NCBI GenBank assembly: GCA_905480595.1
Contig: CAJQQY010000144.1
Location: 1 to 35,110 of the forward strand
Length of the DNA stretch: 35,110 nucleotides
Direction: 5' to 3'
Origin: an uncultured Saprospiraceae bacterium
GTDB lineage: Bacteria > Bacteroidota > Bacteroidia > Chitinophagales > Saprospiraceae
Position numbers and translations under genes: made by a program. Shown here piece by piece: positions 18,127 to 26,101 of this stretch. Each line of letters begins with the position of its first letter. Position 1 is the first letter of the stretch. The notes beneath the pieces are model-generated. The model was not told the origin of the DNA and did no database searches. It saw nothing but the letters and a program-made list of their open reading frames with translations.

Positions 18127-18714
18127 TTCGGTAAAAATTGGTCTTTTGGTATGCATGGTAACATTATCCAGTAACAACCGCCGTTTTTTTGATGAAATCA
18201 TTAAAGAAACTAATAACCACCATAGAATCAATACTGGACTATATGGTATAGCCATGAAAATCCATATCACGGCTCAGTAATCCAAACACATTAGTTCGGG
18301 CATATTTATTGGGAATGATTGCCAAATGCTGGTCTTTTTTTTGCCTAGCAGGTGGTAAATAACTATTCATAGTGAAACCGCTTTCATCTCCATAATAAAT
18401 CTTGATAAGCCCTTTTTTTTAATCCATCACAATCCACAAAGGTGAATGACCTTTACTTGATACTCATTTGACCTTGGCGAGGTTTTATCCATTTACGAAT
18501 CCGTTGATAAGTGAATTAACATCCTTTTATTGATTTTTAAATCAATTTTTTTGGACAGTTTTTCGCTCACTTTGTTCAAGTTCAGAGGTTCATCTTCTAC
18601 GGCTTTTTCTAAGACTACTATCTGTCCTTTATTAAGTCCTGACAAAATAGTTTTTTGACCTTGACCTTTATTATTTTTCAAATTGAATATACCGCCAGAA
18701 GTATTGGATTGATT
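18127..18714 (-). pseudogene. Decayed IS630-family transposase
   Basis: Pieces of one transposase can be followed through several frames. First comes NTSGGIFNLKNNKGQGQKTI (helix-turn-helix linker and the GQGRKPIL-like motif), then EKLSKKIDLKINKRMLIHL. Next, in another frame, is YQRIRKWIKPRQGQ, and then IYYGDESGFTMNSYLPPARQ containing the first Asp of the DDE catalytic triad. FGLLSRDMDFHGYTI follows, then a stop, and finally LLDNVTMHT, the second Asp motif (LDNxxxHT). The third acidic residue and the C-terminal part are missing. Multiple stops and frameshifts mean it is dead. It interrupts an acyltransferase gene whose tail remains at 18016-18126. No terminal inverted repeats were identified. 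Confidence 0.75.
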
Positions 18715-18762
18715 ATCAAGATAATCCTAATTAATAACGATTTTTTTGAAACTAACATAAGC

Positions 18763-19902
18763 CTATAAAGAAACCTCCACAGAGTTAATTTCTTTAAATA
18801 TCTCTTGGTACTGTCTCATAAATTTTTCTTTTGAAAATAGTTGAGCTGCTTTTTTTCTAGAATTCAACCCCATTTGATTCCTTTCAGCTACACTTAAAGA
18901 GCAAAATTTTTCTAATTTTTTGAATAACCCTATTTCATCATCAAGATGAAATAGGAAACCCTCTTGTCCGTCTTCAACCAAAAGGTGATGATCTAAGACA
19001 TTGCTTATAAGAATAGGTAACCCAGTAGACATTCCTTCACAAGCTACATTAGGTAATCCCTCTACTTTTGATGCCAAAACTAAACAATCGCTACCCTGAT
19101 ATTCTTCATGAATTTTTAAATGAGGCTCTTTCCACGTCCAATTTGATCTTAAATTGTTTTGGTCAATTTTCTCATCTAAGCGATTGAAGTAATCCTTTTT
19201 ATGGGAATTAATTAAAAACTTTCTCCCAATCCAAATAACTTCAAAATTAATAGACTGATATGATTTTTTAAAATCTCCAAAACCATCAATTATTGCATCA
19301 CCATTTTTATATGAACAAACTGTCCCAACAACTAGAAATCTTAACTTCTTATTTTCATATTTGATAATAGGCGAAAATTTCTCTAGATCAACAAAGTTAT
19401 AAATAGTCCTAAATTTATTTTTAAGCTTTGGAAAATATGTACACCACCTTTTTCTCTCATGATGAGAATTACTAATGATCATTTCAGCATGTCGATTTGT
19501 CCATTTCTTTATTTTTAAACTAATCCAATCCAATTTTTTAAAATTGGTCATTGAACGGTATGAGATGATCGTTTTTACTTTTCTATTTGATATTTTTGCA
19601 CATAAAACATTGTAAAAGTTTGGCGTATCCAAAAATGAAATAGTTATGTCTATTTTTTCATTTTGAATCGTTTTGGTAAGCTTGCGAATAACATTTAAGC
19701 CTATTTTATTTATTTTCAATTCATGAATTATTCTTATTTCATGATTTTCAAGTCTTGAAATAAAAAAATCTTGTGGATAATATGTGTATACTAATACATC
19801 ATACCCTTTCTTTTTCAACTCAATTGCAAGTAACGTTAATTGATTCTGTGCCCCTCCTGAACAAAGGCTATCTATAATTAAAAGTATTCTTATTTTAGCC
19901 AT
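18763..19902 (-). CDS. GT4 family glycosyltransferase
   Basis: 379 residues. The N-terminus IRILLIIDSLCSGGAQNQLT has the SGGAQ/E loop of many GT4 enzymes, followed by LKKKGYDVLVYTYY. The donor domain carries RFLVVGTVCSYKNGDAIIDG and then DCLVLASKVEGLPNVACEGM with STGLPILISN, the E-x7-E motif region. A cytoplasmic enzyme that adds one sugar to the growing lipid-linked unit; donor not predictable. It begins inside the last codons of the asparagine synthase-like gene (13-base overlap), which points to coupled translation. Its 3' side borders the remains of the IS630-like element. Confidence 0.87.
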   Translation of the reverse strand: MAKIRILLIIDSLCSGGAQNQLTLLAIELKKKGYDVLVYTYYPQDFFISRLENHEIRIIHELKINKIGLNVIRKLTKTIQNEKIDITISFLDTPNFYNVLCAKISNRKVKTIISYRSMTNFKKLDWISLKIKKWTNRHAEMIISNSHHERKRWCTYFPKLKNKFRTIYNFVDLEKFSPIIKYENKKLRFLVVGTVCSYKNGDAIIDGFGDFKKSYQSINFEVIWIGRKFLINSHKKDYFNRLDEKIDQNNLRSNWTWKEPHLKIHEEYQGSDCLVLASKVEGLPNVACEGMSTGLPILISNVLDHHLLVEDGQEGFLFHLDDEIGLFKKLEKFCSLSVAERNQMGLNSRKKAAQLFSKEKFMRQYQEIFKEINSVEVSL

Positions 19903-21743
19903 TTGTCATACCACATTTGAAAAACTAACATATGCCAAATAAACACCTCACTTTCAGGTGATTTATTCTTAAACCTCTTCAAATGTTGTTCAACAAATGA
20001 ATAATTGAATAGGCCTTGACTATTAATTCTTTTTTTTGAGAAATATTGGGATATCAAATACGATAAATCTCCCTGCAACCAATCAATTACAGGTATCGCA
20101 AATCCTTGTTTAGGCCGATCCATAATTTCTTTTGGAATATACTTATGAGTAATTTCTTTCAATAGATATTTGAGTGTTTTGTTTCTATATTTCACACCAA
20201 GTGGAAGTTGAAATGCCCATTCTGCTATCCTATGATCTAACAAAGGCTCTCTCCCTTCTAAACTAACCGCCATCGCAGCTCGATCTACTTTCACCATAAT
20301 ATCATCCTGCATATAGTGTTGGTATTCCGCAGCAAAAAGACTATTCAAGTCAGTCGAGTAGGACAGGTTTCCAATAACCCCTTCTATAGAAACACCTCTA
20401 ATAAGTTGATTAATTTCTCTAGAAAATAGATTCTGAGTCTGAATGGAGGGAATGGAACTGATATTCGAGCATTGAAAAGTCTGCCATATTTTTTCTCGGA
20501 TTCTATCTTTTGAGGCAACAGTTGATCCCAAAGAGCCAATTGTCTTATTGACAAAATCAGGCAACTTGTTCATTACTGATCCCAATTTGATCGCTTTTAA
20601 ATATCGACTATACCCAATAAATTGTTCATCTCCACCATCTGAAGAAAGAGCGACCGTTACTTCTTCTCTAGCCATTTTACTGACTAGATACGTAGGTATA
20701 ATTGAACTATCACCAAAAGGCTCATCGCAAATATCTGCGATCATTGGAATAATGCTCTTCGCTTGCTCCATAGAACAAACCATTTCATGATGATCTGTTT
20801 GTAAATGTTTGGCGACCAATGCTGCATGGTTTGCTTCATTGAAGTTATCATCTTCAAAGGCAATTGTATATGTTTTAACCTTCTGAGTTCTTTCTTTTTG
20901 AATCAATGCTGTAACCATTGAACTATCATATCCTCCACTTAGAAAAATCCCTAAAGGTACATCTGAAACCATTCGATAATTACAGGCTGAAGTAAGTAAT
21001 GATTCTGTTGTTTCAAGACACTCTTCTTCCGTTAATTTCTCTTTTCTTGTTTTTACACAATTAAAAACATCCCAGTATTTCTTTTTTAAAAAACTTCCTT
21101 TTTGTAGATCAAAAATCAAATAATGGCCTTGATCCAATTTATGACAATTTTCGAAAATACAATTTGGGGTGGAAATATATCCGTATTGAAAAAATTCAGC
21201 AAGACTCTGAAGGTTTAGCTGTTTCTCAAAACTCGGAATTTGATGAAAGGCTTTAAGTTCAGATGAAAATAAGAACGTCTTATTATTCCAATAATAATAA
21301 AGAGGCTTCACTCCCGCTCGATCTCTAAATAAAAATATTTTGTTATTTTCTTTATGATATAATGCAAAAGCAAACATTCCAATAAACTTATGAACACAAT
21401 CCGCCCCCCATCTATCAAATGCAGATAATATCACTTCAGTATCTGAATCAGAAATAAATTTATAGCCTAAATCAATCAGTTCTTTACGAATTTCGCAGTA
21501 GTTATAAATTTCTCCATTAAAGGTAATATGCAACCCATGTTTAGCCATAGGTTGTTTTCCTGACTCAGACAAATCCAAAATGGATAATCTTCGATGACCA
21601 AATCCTATTGTTGCTTTTTCTAAAATCCAATTTGAATAACCAACTCCGTCAGGACCTCTATGCTCAATAGAATCTGTCATTCGAATTAGGTCTGGTCTAT
21701 CCAACACATTATTAAAATCAATAAATCCAGTTATTCCACACAT
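19890..21743 (-). CDS. asnB: Asparagine synthase (glutamine-hydrolysing)-like amidotransferase
   Basis: 617 residues, typical length. The N-terminal class II glutaminase domain begins MCGITGFIDF with Cys2 as nucleophile once Met is removed, with HRGPDG at 28-33 and FNGEIYNY near 75-82. The C-terminal ATP pyrophosphatase domain has the PP-loop SGGYDSS at 269-275 and SSDGGDEQFIGYSRY further on. Such proteins inside O-antigen loci usually amidate a uronic acid or similar carboxylate rather than make free asparagine; that role is inferred from context. It overlaps the next glycosyltransferase by 13 bases. The sequence just before its start is a decayed copy of the end of the O-antigen ligase gene, and a copy of its own first codons lies at 24807-24839. 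Confidence 0.92.
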   Translation of the reverse strand: MCGITGFIDFNNVLDRPDLIRMTDSIEHRGPDGVGYSNWILEKATIGFGHRRLSILDLSESGKQPMAKHGLHITFNGEIYNYCEIRKELIDLGYKFISDSDTEVILSAFDRWGADCVHKFIGMFAFALYHKENNKIFLFRDRAGVKPLYYYWNNKTFLFSSELKAFHQIPSFEKQLNLQSLAEFFQYGYISTPNCIFENCHKLDQGHYLIFDLQKGSFLKKKYWDVFNCVKTRKEKLTEEECLETTESLLTSACNYRMVSDVPLGIFLSGGYDSSMVTALIQKERTQKVKTYTIAFEDDNFNEANHAALVAKHLQTDHHEMVCSMEQAKSIIPMIADICDEPFGDSSIIPTYLVSKMAREEVTVALSSDGGDEQFIGYSRYLKAIKLGSVMNKLPDFVNKTIGSLGSTVASKDRIREKIWQTFQCSNISSIPSIQTQNLFSREINQLIRGVSIEGVIGNLSYSTDLNSLFAAEYQHYMQDDIMVKVDRAAMAVSLEGREPLLDHRIAEWAFQLPLGVKYRNKTLKYLLKEITHKYIPKEIMDRPKQGFAIPVIDWLQGDLSYLISQYFSKKRINSQGLFNYSFVEQHLKRFKNKSPESEVFIWHMLVFQMWYDKWLK

Positions 21744-21796
21744 TATTTCGATTTCATTTTAGTTAAAAGAACTATATTCATTCCAACCAATACATA
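21716..21796. repeat. Direct repeat, right-hand counterpart at 24812-24886 (ligase end plus asnB start)
   Basis: This segment covers the first nine codons of asnB and the bases just before them. The first 30 bases match 24812-24841 at 29 of 30 positions by hand alignment. Further out the similarity is lower but clear, with a 5-base insertion. On the minus strand the part before asnB reads LVGMNIVLLTKMKSK and TAA, against ILGMIIALLTKSK and TAA at the end of the intact ligase, so it is a decayed remnant of that gene's 3' end. Confidence 0.78.
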
Positions 21797-21926
21797 AGGA
21801 GGTTGTGTTATTTAATTCAATAAATCCTATTCCACTCTCTCTCATAATATCGCTCATAAATTAATAGATACTTTAATACATTAATGTGAGGCTTGAGTCA
21901 CTGATCTAATAAAGCGATTTAATTTT
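21797..21926. other. Intergenic stretch with no recognised feature
   Basis: About 130 bases between the repeat and the dead IS982-type transposase. A 32-codon open frame (21759-21857, minus strand) starts MSDIMRES but runs through the decayed repeat out of frame and resembles nothing I know. No hairpin or promoter motif stands out. Confidence 0.4.
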
Positions 21927-22262
21927 TCAGTATAAAGTAGGTTTCTTCTCCAAAAAAGCATACGCTGCGATGGTACCTATCATGTGAGCAATTCCATTTT
22001 GAGGACTTCGATGTCGAGTATGTTCTATATCACCAACAGTCATCAAAATATCATTGCTCTACTAATTGGTATTTTTATTGAAGAGCTAACAGTTTGTTCT
22101 TCAAACTTTTTCTAATTTTTGTAACGATTATTAAGCTAACCAAATAAAAGTGTTCAAAGAGTTTTTACAAATTTCCTTTATCACTATAACAATGACTTTG
22201 CAAACCATCATGAAGCGTGTGTAAAACATTTTTGTTGTTTTCACTATAATTTACAAAACTAC
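21927..22262 (-). pseudogene. Decayed IS982-family transposase (C-terminal part)
   Basis: Several frames together show the C-terminal half of an IS982-type transposase. One frame gives NYSENNKNVLHTLHDGL and SHCYSDKGNL, stop, KLFEHFYLVSLIIVTKIRK, SLKNKLLALQ, stop. The family reads GDKGYL, KLFEKL, LITKIRKNMKNKL at these places. RAMIF follows in a second frame. A third frame gives VGDIEHTRHRSPQNGIAHM, then IGTIAAYAFLEKKPTLY and TGA at 21927-21929, matching the conserved IEHTRHRSPxNF and KKPSL ending. At least four stops or frameshifts show that it is inactive. The N-terminal half was not found in the window. It lies beside a segment bounded by direct repeats. Confidence 0.78.
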
Positions 22263-22314
22263 AATCAGCTGATTATCAAGTCATCAACACATACCTCATT
22301 TTATACATAGAAAA

Positions 22315-24330
22315 TTAGTCTGGCGTAATGACAAATATGTTATTGCTAATATCATCTATGTTCGGATGATTATTTGAAGTAAAAAATTTCTTTTTTAAGA
22401 AATTTTCAAAATAATTATTAATAAACGTATTCGAGAAATCATCAAGACCTTGGAATCCAAAGCAAGATTCACCACCATTTATAGCTGTATTTCCCTCAAC
22501 TGTAAAAAAACGAGTATTAGCAGAATATGTAAACCAACCTTCATTATGACCATTTGAAGTTGCTGGTACAAGACAAACATCTTTAGTAGTATTATCGAGT
22601 ACAAAGCTTTCACTAGTATTTGACTCTGGACAAGAACCATGGACAAAGGATCCATTTAAATTAAAGGCAGTAGAATTTTTGACTATACCTCCGCACATAA
22701 AAATATTTTCACCAGGAGAGTTAACGAAAGAACTATTTTGAATCATCATTCCTTCTCCAACACTTATGGTATTATTATATCGCCAGTCATAAGTATAACT
22801 ATTACAATTCTTATTACCATCGAAAACAACATTATCAAAAGTTATATTAATATTAGCATTAGGTTGAGGACGAATAAGTGGAAATTGATGAATTACTTTA
22901 GCACCTAAATCCATTGCATTTACAAATTGTTGATAAATTATAATTGTATCACCACTAATTTTTTTTATGTTTAAAATCTGTCCAGAACTATTATCAAGAT
23001 GGTCGGGACTATTTACTAAAAGAATCCAATCTCTCTTTTTAAAACCTTCGGAAGATGTCACAATAATGGTATCTGAAAAACTAGAGGAAGGAAGAGCTAG
23101 AGTCGTTAACGAAGTACAAGCTCTTTTAAAAATTGCATTCTTGATCGTCAAAGGCTTGTATATATCTAATGGTTGCCCTTGAACCAAAATTGTTTGATAA
23201 TTAAAATCAATTGTATCCCCATCTTGAGCATTATCAATAATTGCAGCAGCCTCAATACTACTCATTATATTATTACTTAATAATAATTCGTTTGTGCTAA
23301 TTTTCAAAGTCGTAGTACTAACGTCACAATAATTGTTCTCATCGCAAACTTCAACCGAAAATTGCAATAGAGTATCTATAACAGAACTTGGGATAATAGA
23401 AATTCCATCTGATTGTTCATTTATTCTAATATTTACAGATGGATAATCAGCTAAGGTTATAAGTGCATTTCCACCTACAGTTTGATCATTTATTTTAGTA
23501 ATTAGAAGAATATTAGTATTATCTTCATCATTCTCAAGGATTTTATGGATATAATCTTGGTTTTTATATATTAGAAAATCATCTTGAGTTGTCACTTCAC
23601 AACTTTCAATATCAACCCATTGACTAAGTTCAAAAGTTTGTCCTTGTATAGATAATATGGCCGTATATAAACCAGAAATTAATACATCATTTTGGACTCG
23701 AAATGTAGTATCTTGAAAATTTAATACCTGATTATCAGGTGTAATCCAAGATACTTCGTCGTAACTCTTATCCGATACTTTAAAATGAATACTATCTCCA
23801 ACACAAACAGGTGTTGAAATATCAATATTTAGCTGTTCTATTTTGGAAGTAAAAAAAATAGAATCTGCTTTCCCTGTAGTGTTCTTATGAATTAATAAGG
23901 TATCACCAATTAAATTTATAGTTCCCGCATCATTAACTTTATCAGCATAAAGAGCATACGGAACAGAGAGTATTTGTGAAGCACCAAATGGAATAAAATC
24001 GCTAGATCCTTCTAATAAAATTTCAATCACCAAAAACTTTGGAGTTTTCCATTCGATTAATAAGAAATCTCCAATTTCTATCGTTCCAGTCCCAATTTGA
24101 ATATCAATTAACCCGAAAGAAGAGGTCATGACTTCGTGTTCTTCCACATAAGTAATATTATCCCCTGTGATATCATTGGTTATAGAAACTTTTAAAGTAA
24201 TGTTATTTTCTATTAAAGGATCCCCATTTAAATCTCTAATGACTGCTTGATAATTAATAGCTTGAGGGACTTGAGCTAGAGACAAACTTGTACTGAAAAA
24301 GAATAGTAACAAGCAAAAATAATTTTTCAT
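22315..24330 (-). CDS. Secreted modular protein with C-terminal beta-helix region
   Basis: 671 residues. Residues 1-19 form a signal peptide (MKNYFCLLLFFFSTSLSLA). Residues 23-131 are a Bacteroidota secreted-protein module recognisable by QAINYQAVIRDLNGDPL, SFGLIDIQIGTG, FLVIEI and SVPYALYADK. Then come a stretch resembling an Ig-like or PKD-like domain (about 165-250) and a middle beta domain. From about residue 350 a right-handed beta-helix-like region begins SIEAAAIIDNAQDGDTIDF, with ITFDNVVFDGNKN and MMIQNSSFVNSPGENIF coils. No T9SS sorting domain is visible at the end (SNNIFVITPD). It overlaps the preceding small T9SS protein gene by four bases (ATGA), so the two are a unit. Function is unknown; export and surface or extracellular location are likely. 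Confidence 0.8.
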   Translation of the reverse strand: MKNYFCLLLFFFSTSLSLAQVPQAINYQAVIRDLNGDPLIENNITLKVSITNDITGDNITYVEEHEVMTSSFGLIDIQIGTGTIEIGDFLLIEWKTPKFLVIEILLEGSSDFIPFGASQILSVPYALYADKVNDAGTINLIGDTLLIHKNTTGKADSIFFTSKIEQLNIDISTPVCVGDSIHFKVSDKSYDEVSWITPDNQVLNFQDTTFRVQNDVLISGLYTAILSIQGQTFELSQWVDIESCEVTTQDDFLIYKNQDYIHKILENDEDNTNILLITKINDQTVGGNALITLADYPSVNIRINEQSDGISIIPSSVIDTLLQFSVEVCDENNYCDVSTTTLKISTNELLLSNNIMSSIEAAAIIDNAQDGDTIDFNYQTILVQGQPLDIYKPLTIKNAIFKRACTSLTTLALPSSSFSDTIIVTSSEGFKKRDWILLVNSPDHLDNSSGQILNIKKISGDTIIIYQQFVNAMDLGAKVIHQFPLIRPQPNANINITFDNVVFDGNKNCNSYTYDWRYNNTISVGEGMMIQNSSFVNSPGENIFMCGGIVKNSTAFNLNGSFVHGSCPESNTSESFVLDNTTKDVCLVPATSNGHNEGWFTYSANTRFFTVEGNTAINGGESCFGFQGLDDFSNTFINNYFENFLKKKFFTSNNHPNIDDISNNIFVITPD

Positions 24331-24806
24331 AATTTTATTACCTTTAATGTATAACTCAAATTACTCTCTTCGGTTACTTTTAGAATAAAAAGACCAGAGG
24401 GAAGATTATTTAAATTAAATTTTGTGCTTGATTCAGGCGTAAATTTTTGCATTAAAATTCTCCCAGATATATCATATAATTCAACCTTTTTAATTTTTTC
24501 ACTTTCTCCAAATTTAACATGAACAATATCATTTACAGGGTTTGGGAAAATTGTAATTGCCGGGTTTACTATGTTCTTAGTTTTCGTTAAGAAAAAATAG
24601 TGTTGATGAAATCCTTCCGTCAGTATGATCTCGTTATAATTTTTGGCATCAATAGCTACTTCCCCTAATGTTGCATTAAGGATTATACCCTCATTAGTTT
24701 GTTCGCCTCCTAAAGAGCCAATCACTTGTTGTGCTACACTTACATGATAATAAAACAATATTGTTAATAGAAGAAAAATAAATTTATGGGTAAATATAAT
24801 TTTCAT
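24327..24806 (-). CDS. Small secreted protein with T9SS type A C-terminal sorting domain
   Basis: 159 residues from ATG at 24804-24806. A longer frame from 24839 adds MCGKTGFIDSI, but those 11 codons copy the start of the asparagine synthase gene, so the inner ATG with signal peptide FIFLLLTILFYYHVSVAQ is the better start. The mature part begins QQVIGSLGGEQTNEG and has TLGEV and LTEGFHQ, a short repeat-like module common in Bacteroidota exported proteins. The last 75 residues are the type A sorting domain: IFPNPVND at 86-93, YDISGR at 111-116, LPSGLFILKV at 135-144. It should cross the outer membrane by type IX secretion. It forms a four-base overlapping pair with the next gene. Its cellular role is not evident. 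Confidence 0.85.
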   Translation of the reverse strand: MKIIFTHKFIFLLLTILFYYHVSVAQQVIGSLGGEQTNEGIILNATLGEVAIDAKNYNEIILTEGFHQHYFFLTKTKNIVNPAITIFPNPVNDIVHVKFGESEKIKKVELYDISGRILMQKFTPESSTKFNLNNLPSGLFILKVTEESNLSYTLKVIKL

Positions 24807-24811
24807 TATCG

Positions 24812-24886
24812 AATCAATAAATCCAGTTTTTCCACACATTACTTTGATTTAGTTAAAAGAGCTATAATCATCCCAAGTATTGCATT
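24812..24886. repeat. Direct repeat, counterpart at 21716-21796
   Basis: Contains the intact 3' end of the O-antigen ligase gene followed, across TAATG, by a copy of the first codons of asnB (MCGKTGFIDS versus MCGITGFIDF). The copy then passes into the upstream region of the small T9SS protein. With the counterpart it brackets a segment of about 3.0 kb holding two secreted-protein genes and a dead IS982-type transposase. This suggests that ligase and asnB were originally adjacent and that the segment entered between them with duplication of the junction. Confidence 0.78.
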
Positions 24887-26101
24887 AGAAGTCCTATCAT
24901 CTAAAGCATTATGACTAGTTCCACATATATTTATCAAATAAACAGTAACAAAACCCATGATAAAAAACCCCAAACCTGCATTGGGATAAATAAGACCTTG
25001 AAAGCCCATATAAATAAAATAAAATATAAAAAGTAAGAGAATGAATATTCCAGCTTCCCCGAAAATCATCAAAAATGTATTATGAACTCCAAATTGCATC
25101 TTTCCTCCTTTAAATCTATGAAAAGAACCTAACCCATTTCCAATCAAAGGTTTTCTTTTTATCAACCTCCAACCATATTTAAATAAAACATCTCGGTCAG
25201 AGGTGGTTTCTTTAGTAATTTTACCTTGAAGCAATTCGTATGTAGCTATAACTCTTTTTTCTTGCCCTCCAGTTAAATTAGAAACAATTCCCTCAAAATT
25301 AAAAATTGCATATTGAACACTAAAAAATATTAAGGTCAAGAATGTAAAAATGAATACATTGGTTTTTAAGCCATTACTCCTAAATGAAATTACAGTCTTA
25401 AACAAAAAGATAAAAATAAGAAATAGACTTAAAAGAAAAGCTGCCTTGGAAAATGAAGTGATTGCTCCAAAAATGGCTATTCCTATTAGAGGAAGTATCC
25501 ATAATTTTCTTTTAAAGACAATTAATGCTGCTAAAAAAACAACCAGAGAAAGATTAGCAAATGCTCCCGCTTCATTTGGATTAGCAAAAAAACCAGTACT
25601 CCTTTCTCCTGAAAAATCAATTCCATAATTAAAACTTGACTGCAACCCTATAAAGGGACCTATCGCTACAAAAACCGAAGTAAAAAGAAAGAAGGGGAAG
25701 ATATATTTTATAATAAAATTAAGATCTCTTTCCTTTAAATAAACTGTCGCTCCAATATAATAGGCAAGAATAATAAGAATACTTGAAATGTAAGACCTGA
25801 ATAAACTCGTTAGTGATGTTCCACTATGAACTTGTGAACTATCCCATAAATATGAACCAAATGCAATATACATATACATTATATAGAATACTATGATGGT
25901 TATCACCCACCATTTATTAATTTTAATCTTCTCTTTAAACCATCCCGTATATATAATAATCAAACTTAACAAAAGCATCAAGGGTGAAAATGGAGCGGTA
26001 ATACCAAAAAATAAAGTACTTAATCCATTAAGGTTACAGAAAATAATTGTGGAAAGAGCAACAAGGCAAAGCTTAATAATTGTTGTATATTTAATTTTCA
26101 A
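24839..26101 (-). CDS. O-antigen ligase/polymerase family membrane protein (WaaL/Wzy type)
   Basis: 420 residues with about 11-12 hydrophobic segments. The large loop near residues 270-345 carries GNGLGSFHRFKGGKMQFGVH and NTFLMIFGEAGIFILL, the signature of the Wzy_C/O-antigen ligase family (G-x-G-x-G-x, H-N-x-x-L, E-x-G), preceded by the family's Arg-rich turn TTSDRDVLFKYGWRLI. The enzyme is in the inner membrane and acts on lipid-linked glycan at the periplasmic side, either polymerising repeats or joining polymer to lipid A core. Members cannot be separated by sequence alone. The start is TTG at 26099-26101 (TTGAAAATT), 11 bases inside the previous gene. Its stop runs into a stray copy of the asnB start (TAATG). 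Confidence 0.85.
   Translation of the reverse strand: MKIKYTTIIKLCLVALSTIIFCNLNGLSTLFFGITAPFSPLMLLLSLIIIYTGWFKEKIKINKWWVITIIVFYIMYMYIAFGSYLWDSSQVHSGTSLTSLFRSYISSILIILAYYIGATVYLKERDLNFIIKYIFPFFLFTSVFVAIGPFIGLQSSFNYGIDFSGERSTGFFANPNEAGAFANLSLVVFLAALIVFKRKLWILPLIGIAIFGAITSFSKAAFLLSLFLIFIFLFKTVISFRSNGLKTNVFIFTFLTLIFFSVQYAIFNFEGIVSNLTGGQEKRVIATYELLQGKITKETTSDRDVLFKYGWRLIKRKPLIGNGLGSFHRFKGGKMQFGVHNTFLMIFGEAGIFILLLFIFYFIYMGFQGLIYPNAGLGFFIMGFVTVYLINICGTSHNALDDRTSNAILGMIIALLTKSK

Noticed and set aside
18016-18270. 84-codon minus-strand open frame as an intact small gene
   Set aside because: Its first part is out-of-frame IS630 transposase sequence and its last part is an acyltransferase tail.
18493-18681. 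62-codon minus-strand open frame as an intact small gene
   Set aside because: It is the N-terminal piece of a decayed IS630-family transposase.
21759-21857. 32-codon minus-strand open frame starting MSDIMRES
   Set aside because: It crosses the decayed ligase remnant out of frame and resembles no known protein.
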